From contig BTRK01000006.1 in NCBI GenBank assembly GCA_036245805.1, positions 35,344,901 through 35,408,900 of the forward strand: 64,000 nt of DNA, given 5' to 3'. Every line of letters begins with the position of its first letter. The first letter of the stretch is position 1. The stretch comes from Pristionchus mayeri. Lineage: Eukaryota > Nematoda > Chromadorea > Rhabditida > Neodiplogasteridae. Made by a program: the position numbers and the translations under genes. The notes beneath the pieces are model-generated. The model searched no databases. It had not been told where the DNA came from and worked only from the letters and a program-made list of their open reading frames with translations. This document shows positions 47,680 through 59,766 of this stretch, one piece after another.

Positions 47680-50600
47680 CTACTGCATCTTCTCCAAGAG
47701 TAGCCTTCCCAGCATGATCTTGCTCCAGACCACGACTTCCTTCCGATCGAACGAAGGCTTCCCACTCAGCTTCTTCAGCAGTTCGATCACCAGCTGCTTG
47801 TGCTCTTCCGCCGAGATGCGACTACAATCATACCGTCAAGGTAGACATATAAATCCGATACATTGTTGTGCTAGTCGCTATTGAGAACCGTAGTTGGAAT
47901 AGTTCACTAAAGAAATAATGTTGAAAAGTGTCGATGTTAGCCATACTCGATAGTTTCATTGCTCCTATTAATTCATCTCGAATGAAGACTACAGAATGAG
48001 TCAGATGAGCATAAAGAGTGCTCAACTCTCCCTGTTTCTTCCCCTGGGGAATCGTATAGTGGAGGTACTTCAGTTTGGCCTGAGGCTCCATGGCGTCAAT
48101 CACTAATGATCTCCTAATTGGTGGCCTTTCCTCCCCTTCTCGAGTCTACGCGCGTCATGAGCAACATGAGACAAACATTTTCTCGCTTTAGCTAAACCGA
48201 AGAGTAGGGATCTGTACCCAATTAATTTCACTAGTAACGAGCAGGGGCGACTATGCAAATTCGGAATTCTCCTCGGATATCTAAATACGGAGAGGAGGGA
48301 CAGCATCATGGCCAACTCAACTAACGAGGCGTGGCCGGTGACCCGATTCAAATGCTTACTTTATATCCCCCGTGAATGCCCCTCTTGCACAACAATCGAT
48401 TGGGAACATACTACTTAGATCGATATTAGGCGGGAAAAGAATACCCTTCTCGTCGTTCTCCGTTGAGAATGCTCTCCGCCGAAGCTCTGATCTGCAGGCA
48501 ACGGTCACGGAACTGAAAATGAATATTCTTTACTGGATCGAAATGTAAAGCACGCGTCCAATGAGCATGAGATATGAGACAATATATAAAATTTTTAAAA
48601 ACACAACTACTAATAGCTAAGGTTCAAGCGAACGTAAAAATATTTGTAGTTTAGAGCTTACACATCTATTCCCACTACTAATAGTTCCCTCCAAAACAAA
48701 CAATTTATGTACAACGCCCACCATTTGTTGCTTCATTTCCGCGGTGACCACTTTAGAATCGACCTTCCCGCCGCCACTAAAAAGAACAATTCCTTTGCTA
48801 TTCGTATCGTCAGTGGAGAGTTCTCAAGATTATGTCCCAGCTCTTCTCATTTCACATTTGTCAACAGTTCGACTCACTCGCTGTCCACTGATTGATTGGA
48901 AGACGAGGAACATTTGAGACGAGGGGCGGCATCGATGGGGAGAGGAGGAGGAGGAAGGGGAGTCGATCGATCGACCTTCGACACGAGAGGCACGAGACGA
49001 GGGAGAGTCAGCGAGGCGGAGGTCGGTGGACACCTGAGTATCGATTAGTAGTATCGTTCGTCGTTTCATAGAGAAACGACCGCAATGCATCCTTCAATCA
49101 GGCTCCAACAAAAAATACCCCAGTCTATTTTAATTTTTTTAAATATCTTTTTAGTACCTCGATGGCGGCACTCGACTCTGACCATTCTTCGACTTCGATG
49201 CAGTTGAGGATAAACTGGAATCAAGTGACACCATTATTCCTTGTACACCTCAATACCTAGAAATTCTTGTCCTTATTTTCACAATCGTCAAAATAGTATG
49301 GGGAAATATGTCATATCCCCCCGTATCATTGGAATGACTCACCTTGACTGATTGCCGTTGCGAGTGGTCGAACTGCTTGCCGCTCTCGATGACGTAGGAG
49401 GAATCGAGGAGGAAGGGGTGGAAGCCGTCAGAGGAGTAACTTCCGCCCGATCCACTGGCAGCGCACCTCGCTTCTCCATCTTAACGGGTAATACAATACT
49501 CGTCGATTCATTCACTACTAGGATTGCTCAAATCCACGTAACTGTCTTTATGAATGTACCAAATATTAGACTTCTATACATTGCCTCTTGACAGATCCCC
49601 ATCATTAGAAGTGCTCACCTTGTCGAGATGTCGACTGAAGTTCTCGCGAGGCACGAGTTTCCCATCTCTCTGCTGCAGATATCGACCAGGCGCATGCGCA
49701 ACCACCTGACTCGTCAGAATCGAACCGAGCAGATCGGTACTGCAATGTAACGTTACATTTTCACCATCAACCTATCTAGGGGGCCTGATTTCATAACTTA
49801 TCTAATAATATCCCCGAGAAAATGGGAAAAGTGGGCTACTCACGGGTCAGCAGGTGCAGCCGCGGTTGGCGGAGGCGTCGGGAGATCGGACACACGAGCC
49901 CGCTTCGGAGCCGAGGGGACTTCATCCTCGTCGATTCTGAAATACAGAGGTGCTTTCAATTGAAATAACCTGTATGAGCTACTACGAGAGACCCTAGGTA
50001 AACTAGATAATGGCTCACATTGGTTCGAGACCGGCACCGTTCAGGGAGAGTGGAGGGAAAAGGTCACGAATTCGTGGCTGCGATGCATCCTGTAAGACAA
50101 GGTTGAATTTTTCGGACGTTATAAGCATTTTACTAAGGCAAACATCAGTTAGAACTATGCATTGATTAAACACTTGTGTGGTACACAATTTGTACAAACC
50201 GGGGATGCTCTCCTCCTCTTGGTTCCTCTCATCACTCCCTTCTTCGTCGTCTTCATCCTCTTGGTACTCCTTCTCTTCACTGTTCCTCCCTTCGTCTTCG
50301 TCTCTCTCTTCTTCACACTTCTCTTCTTCCGCACGATGGGAACCATCGAACGAGACGTCGACGGCTCAAAGTGGAAAGATGAGAAAGTCATTCTTCTATC
50401 TACTTCATTTTTTTATTGTATTCAGTGTTTCTCAACAAATAATGATGACTAGTCTAGAAGGGAAGGATGAGTACCTGGTCGTCATCCAGCACTCTCTCGT
50501 CCAATTCCGATCCATCCGATGCCTCTTCTCCCTCATCGGAGTTCTCTGACTCCTCACTTCCCGTCTCGCTTCCCTCTGATCCCGATTCCGTCTCCTCTCC

Positions 50601-52968
50601 CTCCTCACTCGACTCTATCGCTCTCCTCGTGGGCGCCTAAAGTGATCATATTAGAAATCAATAATAAAGTGTGCGCAACTAATATGTGAATTGCTATCAA
50701 GACTCAGAATAAAAAAAGGGGCAAGACACACGATCTACCGTACCTGCTCTTCGTGCACATCCTCATCCGAGTTGGATGGGAGTCGTGCACGTCTTGAGGA
50801 ACGTGCACTGGGAGCCTGTAAACCAAAGTCCCTTCCGCGCATTTTCATTCACTATGTTTTTACGTCATTTACATTAGTTTGGGTAAGCAAGTTACCGTTT
50901 TGTTCTTCCAGATCTGCCAAATGCCACATGATCTATTTTGGGGAAAGATAATCATACCGATTGTTCGTCTTCCGCCTCCGAGTCAGAGTAGACGATCGTT
51001 CTGCCTCTTCCTTGCCTCCCCGCTCTCAACTCTCCCTCCAGTCGTTCCTTAAACGAAATATCCAATGGGAACAATCACACTGTTTGCATAAATATCGAAG
51101 TATCAGTTCAATTCACTCATGATCGCTAGGTCTATTACCGAATTCCCTAGAGTACCATAAAGGAAGGCTCACCTCCAGTTCATCCAGATCAACAGTTGGG
51201 GCAGCAGGTGCTCTTCTTCTCGTCGCTGCACTCGCCACTGCCCTTCTCGAAGTGGCGCTCACTCTCAGGACTCCGCTACAAATTCCACTTTACTCTATTC
51301 TCCTTATTTACATATTCTATTCGTTAGCCGTCTTCTCTTCGAGTCTGTGTGCATGAGGAGTGATCATATGAGTGAGAAGTAAACAATGAACTAACCGTCC
51401 TCTCCTCGTTGATCCCACTCCCGCCGCGACCATACCCGTCATCCTGTAGTATGCTATTGACTTGTGAGCATTAATTATTTTCAGTAAAATTACGAAAGAA
51501 GAAATGCCAAGCATTTTTATTATTAACGCTGAAAAAGGAAATTTTACGTATTACGGTATAGGCCACCTTGCAATCATGTCCTCCCTCGCTCGCTCAGCCG
51601 CAGTCATCCGCAGAGGCGCGCCACTCTGACGCGCCGATCGACGAGTTGGCCGCAACCCCGCGCGAGCAACAACCACTGCGTCCTAGAAGAAATGCATAGG
51701 GAATAAGATCAGATAATGTGATATTAACTAAATTTATCAAATTGTGAACAGTACTTCTAGATGGAGAAATAAAACGACAACGTAATAAACTAACGGTTTC
51801 GAAATCCTCGTCCTCGTCCTCCTCTTCGTCAGATGTCAGCTCCGCGTTGATGAACTCCTCATCGTTGAGGTGGGGAATGTCTGGTTGACGAGGCTGTAGA
51901 AGGCATCACATCATAATATTTGCGTATTTCTTGACTATTTAATATTTTGGAAAGATACATTGATTTTTCACATTCAGTCACAGAGAGCTATAGGATGTTA
52001 TCGCAACCTAGTGTATATATTCTTCACCATCAAAACAACTCACATCATCGGGATCGAGTGGTCGGAGTGGAGGGAGAGCGACGTTCTTCCCCGACTTCTG
52101 CTTCACTGCCACTACCTTAAATCTATTACTTTGCACGATAATGGGTGGCATGGGCACATATTCACTACAAAAGACATACAACTCAATCGGCGTTTGTTAA
52201 ACACGTTGAATTTGTTCCCTGACCTCAGTCCTGCACGTGGCACAGCTCCTGTTCGTCTCCAGCCATCGCAGCAGGCAGTACTTGTGGGAGACGTGCAAGG
52301 GACACTGAGTGGAGAACGCCTGCAAGCCATTCATTCACCATTGACACTCGAGAATTCATGTCTAATCTTAAGTAGCACTACTTTGATCAACCGAACGATG
52401 CTCATAGTTCTCGTGCTAAAAAACATTTTTTTCAAGAAAGGGTATTGAGATACAAAATGAACTGACGGCGTCCTTGTCGTTGACGACATCGAGGCAGAAG
52501 ACACATTCCTCCTTCTCGTCGTTCGAGGATGCAGCCTGCAACTCTTTCATCTCAAGTGTGATTATTAATTCCTCCTAATCTATTCGGATTCAAAATTGAT
52601 CAGTTGTGTAGAAAGGACTATACAAAGATCACAAATTGGCCGTACAATAGTATTTGTGAAGAGCGTGAAATCATGATAATGCATTCCCACGGCTGAATCA
52701 GCGCCGAGATAGTGGATTACATTCCTGTGCGTTTCGCTACAGTACTCGCGGGTGGAATAACGTGCGTCAGTATTATTGCATCATGCTACTAAACCAATTT
52801 AAACCAATTTCATAGCGTTTTCAGAACATTGGATATGCCCAATTTAGTGAAATAATTATGAAAAGCGTCACCATCTCTACACACAATCGCTCACTAGTAA
52901 CAGTCGAATAATGAACTGAAATACAGAATTACCTGGCTGGTGCCGGCTGCACTGCTCGGCTCACTCAT
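47680..52968 (-). CDS. RING-finger protein with long charged region and PHRF1-like C-terminus
   Basis: Twenty-two exons, all in phase, give 710 residues. The RING lies at the N-terminus: C23, C26 (CVFC), C41, H44, H47, C50, then W54, C61 and C64 (CATC). This is followed by disordered, highly charged sequence: an acidic block (SDEEEDEDED), Arg-rich exons, a Ser/Glu block of over 50 residues, and a Lys/Arg-rich exon (50364-50200) suited to a nuclear signal. The C-terminus has RISAEEHKQLVIELLKK and a second helix, resembling the SRI-like domain of PHRF1 that binds the RNA polymerase II tail. I find no PHD finger, which PHRF1 has next to its RING. The last two introns (48444-48114 and 48068-47822) are the least certain; an alternative end would keep more of the exon near 48000. 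Function as a nuclear E3 ligase is inferred. Confidence 0.78.
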
Positions 52969-53862
52969 CGATGACGTAATCTCGACTCACGATAGCGTCA
53001 ACGACAACCTGAGAAAGATAATCTAACAGTTTAAATGTTGGTAGAAACTAATTCACTGCACAAAAAATAATAACTAAAGCTAGTATGAATCTTTATCGAA
53101 AAGAAGAACAAGCGCGGGTAAGAAATCAATGTATGACTCAAATATAGATTATCAATTGAATATTTCGTAATGTTTAAGAACTTTCGTGACTAACTGTGAT
53201 GATCTCGGTCGGACGAGAGTCAAGTGCGAGAAGGAGTAGCTAAGAAGCGAAGCCACGACCCTGAAATTGGCGAACTAAACGAAACTGGCATGTGTACTGC
53301 AAGGAAATACGATTACATATGCTAATCAACTTAAGTAAACCAGGAAATTACATTGATAAAATGAAAATAACTTGAGTATGTAAGCGCATAACTTGAGCAT
53401 GTAACAAAACAGACACATTGGTGCACCTTTGAATATCTGCTACAGTAACGCTAGAACACACCATCACACCGCGGGAAAAATCAGAAAGCGCTGAAAGCGC
53501 GGTAAATAATTAATTTAAAATTTAAATTAGTGTCCCAGAAGTTTATGTAAATCTCTCAATTTCAATTTCTCAATGTTTGAAGCGAGGTTATAAGTAAACA
53601 GAGAAAATGTGGGTGTGGAAAACGAGCCTGAAATATGTCTACAGAATTATTATTTATCACGTTTATTCTTCATTGATCGAATGAAGCCTAAATTTAAAAA
53701 AATGTGGACGCGAGGAAAAGGAATAGCTATGTACATGGATACAATTGTACAACGTTGACTACCAAGCTCAAACAAATATCTCAATGACTTTTACGTATTG
53801 ATTTTATTTTAGTTCAAATAGTGCGAAACTAATGTATAAATTCATCTACAACAACATATCAA
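52969..53862. other. Spacer between the large RING gene and ACSL
   Basis: 5' flank of the RING gene and 3' flank of ACSL. A minus-strand AATAAA (53808-53803), 55 bp after the ACSL stop, is a plausible poly(A) signal. No gene is seen. Confidence 0.45.
53803..53808 (-). terminator. Likely poly(A) signal of the ACSL gene
   Basis: AATAAA on the minus strand, at a normal distance after the stop codon at 53863-53865. Confidence 0.45.
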
Positions 53863-56800
53863 TTACAGATGAGAATAAGCCTTGTAGATCTTTGACATCG
53901 CCTTTTTGTACTTCATACGGAGAGCGGGGCGCTTCGACTGCAATACTCACGTTTTTTCCTGGTTTTTCACGGAGCTGCATTGTCGAAATGTTATGAGCAT
54001 TTATTGATTGTCAAGATGACACACACTTTTTTTCTCAGAGTATCTCATCGCACCTTGAGCGTGGGCGTCAGCAATCCATTCTCGATGGTGAATGGTTCCG
54101 CCTCGAGGATCACTTTCTTCACCTGACAAGTTGTGAGTTGCATTTCCGTATTCATTTGTTTTTGAATAATATCATCACAAAACTATTAGTCAAACTTCTC
54201 GCTTTACTACCAAAAATACGCGAGGGTGCATGATACGAAATGAGCCTTTTCGAATACCTGCTCGATCGAGTTCAGCTTATTTGCCTTGCCACACGCTGAG
54301 AGCTGATCCAGCACGAATTCAACCGCCTGTCATATTATGTTTTCATTCCCTCGATTATCACCTAGTATCATATCACATTAGATGCTAGGTGATATGAGAC
54401 GATACTATCATATCAAATCACGGTGGTGAATGGATCCTACGTGTTATGATATGATAATATGTATTGCAAGAATCTGACTTTTGGATCAGCGCATATATCC
54501 TCGACGCTTCTCTTCGTGCCATTCTTTCTCTCGTCCCATCTTCCGATCACTTCCGGGTCAGGCACCACCACCGCGATGAGCCATCTGAGAAAGAGAAACC
54601 TTGTAACATGCACCAGGCGAGGTTTTTAGAGTGGTCAAGCAGCTCAACAACTAAACAGCTGAAAGTGATTTCTCTTACCGCTCCAGACTGTCACCGTCGA
54701 CGAAGACCTGCAAGACGGACTCGACGCGCGTGTACATCGCCTCGATCTTTTCGGGAGCAACGTACTCGCCCTGAGAGAGCAAATACAGGGTGTTTCAAAA
54801 TTATTGAGACTCGAATTTTCCAACAGCTCTCTTTCAAAGCGAACATCTAGGCCCTCATGTTTCTACATCATGTAGACCAGCACTAGAGCTATTAATTATA
54901 AAAATAATTTTGACTGGCATCACTAGTTATTTTTGTTATTGTTATTCAAAGCAGGCTATTTCGGATATCGGATCGCCGCAGCATTTTTCGACTTTGTTTG
55001 GCTACAGATTTTAAACTATCCGTCACTCAGCTCTCCAACTATGAATGGTTGCACTACATTAACGGAACTACATAATAATATAGTTAATGTTGGTGTCAGA
55101 TTCCAAAGCACGGAGAACCAAGCCTATTTCTCAAACACTGAATATTCCATTTTCACCGAGATTTTGAAATTTTCGACTTTGTAATGTGTTATCTTTCTCT
55201 CATGCCTAAGTCGAATTCCATTGTTGGGTGGTTAGCTACATATACTCAAGTACTTTACAATTTTGCAGTTGAAATGGAGCGAATGGATGTAAATTTTTAG
55301 GGAGGACTAATAAAGTCGCCAGATCGAACTCTTTCATAGTTATTCAAAAATCAAGATTTGATGACCGGTTCTTGATTAGGCAACCAGTCCCTAATGAACA
55401 TAAACTATTATTAAATATTATGATTACAAAATTTGGTTGCCGGCTATGCATATTTTAAACGGCTGATTTTTGACCCTGAAGAAGTTGAAACCGCGGCCAT
55501 GCTAATTCCCTCCACTGAATGAATCAATCGTATTCCGTCCAACCTTTACCAAACAGTCTCTAATTGTAAGATAGTGATGCATTGAAGTAGATGATTATTA
55601 TCCCAAAGTATCAATGATCTGACATGTGTCGCAGAGCTTTTGAATCGGTTGAAAGATCTGTCAGATGCACAAGTATTTGCAACTCTTTCCGACTTTCTCA
55701 TGAGCCACATAAAAGAGAGAGCAGCTAGTCCTGTATCTACCTAATAGCACTGAACATGCATATCCTAAATATGCTGTTACTTGATTGGTAGCCTTGCTTA
55801 ATTCAAGAAATCAGGCCAAACACTAATGTCCCACATTGATGAGACATCTCGGAATCGGCTATTATTATTTTTCGGGGATACAATTATGCCACTAGTAGGC
55901 CGATTGGCACGAAACTTCTACTGTAGTGAGGGTACTAGTCCTTCGTAAGAATACTCGTATTAGATATATCAACTATCACTCTAAAGTTCTAAGCTATGCA
56001 AAACACGAGAGTCTCAATAATTTTGAAACACCCTGTAGTGAACGTACTAGAGATTTTCAGAACATCGAAGATGTAGCACTGAGACGGCCATTTCTGAAAT
56101 CGCTAAACAACCTAACCTGAGCTAGCTTGAATATGTGCTTCTTTCGGTCGATGAGTCGCAGCGTCCCGTCGGGTCGCATCCATCCAATATCGCCTGTGTG
56201 CATATAGCCATCCTGTGATAGATAATTGTAATCCAAAAAATATATAATTGTAATCAAAACATTGTGCGATTTTTGCATGCTTCACTGTATCCACACAAAG
56301 AGAGACAAGCAGCGATTAGCGATACGGTGAAGATAAACGGTACCTCGTCGAACAGCTCCGCAGTCTTTGTTGGTTCCTTGTAGTATCCCTTGGTCACAGC
56401 CGGGCCCTTGAGTAGGACCTGAAAAACCAACGATCATATATTGATCCATAGGTAAAAGTCCACTTCTCCTTTCCCTTCCGCTGCGAAGTAGTTCATCTCG
56501 GGCACGTCGACTAGTTTGATGCTCGTGCATGCACACGGACCACCGCAGTGACCTGCCGAGGAAGAGACCAAAGATCAGTGATCAAACTGGCTATCTAACC
56601 CGATCTTGCATCCGCCGCCCAGGTCACAGTGGCTACTGCAGAACACTCTGTCAAGCCGTAGACTGCAAGGTTGATCAGTCTATGATGTATTTGTCACCGA
56701 AAAGACTCACTCTCGGCCAAGAAGCATCCGAACGAAACGCGCATTGTCTGCATCACCTATAATTTCAAGGTTTGTCAGATGACTTTGAAATGCAAGATGA

Positions 56801-59766
56801 TGTGAATTGACATGTGACGTTGAATAGTGGGCGTATCATTTTGTCACCTCGTCAGCGATGGGAGCGGATCCAGTCATGATCAGTTTTACCCGACCTCCAA
56901 CTGCAGCCTGACAAGGATAAAAGATTGTATGGGGACGATCTTCTACGCTTACCCTTATCTTCCGAAATACGATTTTGTCCCAGAGTGAATCGTGCTGGAT
57001 ATATCCGTTCTCCAAGTCTATGAGCTTCGCCTGAACGAAATATTACTGTTGTATGGAATTAAAATCGTCGTCTTTGAAAATATCTTTGATCTTTCCTAAT
57101 TAATCACAATTGTGATATCTGAAAAGACGCTTTTATTAAAATAAATTACCCATCGTGCCAAGTTGAACAGCGCTCCGACGATGAAATTGGCACCGTTTAC
57201 CTTCGCCTGAAATTTGGACATTTGCGTTTCCCTGCTCCTAAGAAATCATCATCGTGAAAAACCAAGTTTGAATATTCAAATACGTAAAAACGCAAGTTGA
57301 GGCATCCACGCAAGGCGGGTTTGCCACCCCCCGCGCCAATTCTGCGTTCGGTCTGTCCTGAGGTTATCAGCGACCTATGCGTGAGGCTACCGCCCGTGTT
57401 GTGTGCACGTGGTGGGGGATTTCTGACCTATTTCTTCACCCCAGTGGTCTGGGTGGATCTGCGAGCAGGGGGGGGGGGGTCGAACTCATGGTCATCGGAT
57501 TCGCATTCCTGGCAAACAACCACTGCGCCACCTTGCCCACCTTCCCCGCCACCAAATAGACACCAAAAAAACCACGTTTGAATATTCAAATGATATGGCC
57601 AGAATTTCTGTCCATTTCCGTTCCTTCTCACCATGACTCCATCGTACATCCGATTGAGGAGACGAGGGACGACGGGGAAGAAGGTTGGCTGCAGCGTCTG
57701 CATATCCTCCCCCAACTCTGACAAGGGCTTCCATGATATTTTCTTCTGTCATTTATAAATTTACTCAAAACTGACTGAGAATGTCTCCTCTGAAGTATCC
57801 GATTGATCCTCCAAAGTGCATGATCAGCCAATGGCATCCTTGCTCCATCATGTGAGAAAGAGGAAGGAAGGAGAGAAGAACCTGCGAATCGTTTAGATAC
57901 ACTACAAAATAGTATTCCTCTTGCATTCAATTCATAATGGCTCATAAATAGCGATTAATTACTGTACCTCATCCTTTCCGAAATATCCCGGTGCGAATGT
58001 CTCGCACGTGTACTCGAAAGCGATGAGACATGAGGCCATAACGTTCCTGTGAGTGAGCATCACTCCCTTGGGCATGCCTGTCGTCCCGGAGGTGTAGCTG
58101 AAAGAGACCCCAATCAGAGACATCTCAATTGATTTCTCGAGTGGTATTCGTGATACTGACCTAATGATGTAGACGTCTTCTCCTTTCGGCTTCGTTTCCG
58201 GCAGAGGATGCAAATGACCCTCAGCGATGACCTCCGAGAAGCGATGCACGGCAATGCCCGCCTGATTTCAAATATAATAGTTTATATTTTCAAATGAAAT
58301 TCCAGTGATGACAAGAATAGACGAGTCAACTAAAATACAACTCACTTTCCTCCCACTATCGACCAGTTCATCGGTTGCCTCTGTCTCTAGGATAACGACG
58401 ATGTGCTTGAGAGTGGGCATCCGCCGTGAGATGTCGATCAGTTTCCTCGTCTTTTCAGCGTTGTCCACTACGATGACTCTTAAGAATTTTCTATATCTAT
58501 CAAGATATAGTCTGGGTAAAATGGAATAATTCTTTAAAATTTTGTTGGATTCTCAGCTATGCTTTGGGTTCGTTTGACGATAGCGAATACTGACTCGATC
58601 TCGCACTGATTCACGATGAATTCTGCAGTATCGGCACCGAGAGTGTCGTAGAGGGGTACGGTAGCGATCGATTGAGAGATTGCACCGAGTGCCGAGATAA
58701 ACCATCTTCAAAATATCAAATAGTGTACGACGGAAGTAAGTGAATGAATACGAAATTTCTTCGCAAACCCCGAGCAGTTCTTCGAGTAGATCCCGATGTT
58801 GGAGGAGTTGGCTGAAATGTTTTAGCTATTTCGTCCGATTTCTCTCTTCCAATGATACTAGCTTCATAACACTTGTTTGAAGTGAAAATAGTACAGTGAA
58901 TATAGGATAATCTTCGTGTAAAGATCCTCACCTGGCTTCACTCGCAGCTTTCCAACGAGCGCCGAACCGAAAGCCCGCGCTTTCCGATGCACCTGAACTT
59001 TGCCTTTCTCTGTCTTAGTGAAAAGAGCGAAAGCATAAGAATCTTCTTATCAATAAATATTTTTAAAAAACTGACAGTAGCGTAGTCCTGGAACTCGTAG
59101 GGACCGTCGTTCGTTCGCTCGCCCAGACAGTCTTTTGCCGCGTTGACCTGGAAGATCTCTTTGAACAAACATGCGTTTGTATTGTGTGTATCTATCATCT
59201 ATCCTTAAATGAACAATCTAAAAAAGTAAAATAATTACCCTAGCTGATCGAGCAAAAACATCATACAGCGACTGGCATTCCTTGTGTGGATATTTCTGAA
59301 ATGTCAATTCTATGATTTAAATTAAAATCATCCAAAGCAATTCAATATATCGATACTTCATAGTACATGCCATCGTCCTTGTTTACATAGCCACATCGAA
59401 ATACGTTGTTTTCTCCCTGCAAAAGAGCGTATAGTTTCGAATGTCAAAGCCCAAATATTTCAATGAAGAAAATGCCCTCGCCTTCACTCGTTCAGCTTGT
59501 TTGTGTATGGAGAATTTCTCGGGCACCTGAATTACCATAGTGCCTTTAAAAAATAGTCAAACATTATTTTTATTTAGAGCTTTTGATACATGAACTATGG
59601 ACTCACTCAAAGATATGCTATGGATGGTTAATCAAATTAATTAGAAGTGTGAAAGTGCATTGACTTAACCAACCTTGACTTGGTAAGCGGTCTTTCCTCT
59701 GCAAAACCAGAGCAATCTGTCGATCAGCCAGTAGATCCATACCAAGAGAAACCCGCCTCTCATCAT
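53863..59766 (-). CDS. Long-chain acyl-CoA synthetase (ACSL)
   Basis: Twenty-six coding exons give 690 residues, the usual ACSL length. The enzyme adenylates a long-chain fatty acid and forms its CoA ester at ER or outer mitochondrial membranes. A hydrophobic N-terminal anchor (FLLVWIYWLIDRLLWF) leads to PLYDTLG, the ATP-binding loop YTSGTTGMPKGVMLTHR, YGLTECSA, DGYMHTGDIGWM, DRKKHIFKLAQGEYVAPEKIE and a C-terminal LLTPTLK/SKRPALRMKYK. Exons run from 59766-59674 to 53937-53863; every phase agrees. The second intron (59481-59417) has a GC donor. An untranslated exon ending at 60418 probably precedes it. Two introns contain mobile elements (54786-56035 and 57257-57591). The reading frame is intact. 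Confidence 0.95.
54786..56035 (+). mobile_element. Tc1/mariner-type element in an ACSL intron
   Basis: 1250 bp bounded by perfect 27-bp inverted repeats (CAGGGTGTTTCAAAATTATT followed by GAGACTC) and TA on both sides. Inside, a plus-strand fragment with LFKAGYFGYRIAAAFFDF (54933-54990) may be a decayed helix-turn-helix; no full transposase is present. The ends differ from the mariner copies at 24.7 and 26.6 kb, so it is another family. Perfect ends with a dead gene suggest movement by a transposase encoded elsewhere. Confidence 0.85.
57257..57591 (-). mobile_element. tRNA-derived SINE with target-site duplications, in an ACSL intron
   Basis: A GC-rich insert (about 57282-57566) is flanked by 25-bp direct repeats, AAAACCA(A/C)GTTTGAATATTC plus AAAT. 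On the minus strand it starts with a tRNA-like unit: AAGGTGGCGCAGTGGTTG (box A) and GAGTTCGACCC (box B), then about 190 bp of unrelated body. Long direct repeats and an internal Pol III promoter are the standard signs of a SINE. Confidence 0.7.

Noticed and set aside
50155..50549. Long Ser- or Phe-rich plus-strand frames
   Set aside because: They are shadows of the Lys/Arg- and Glu-rich exons of the large RING gene on the minus strand.
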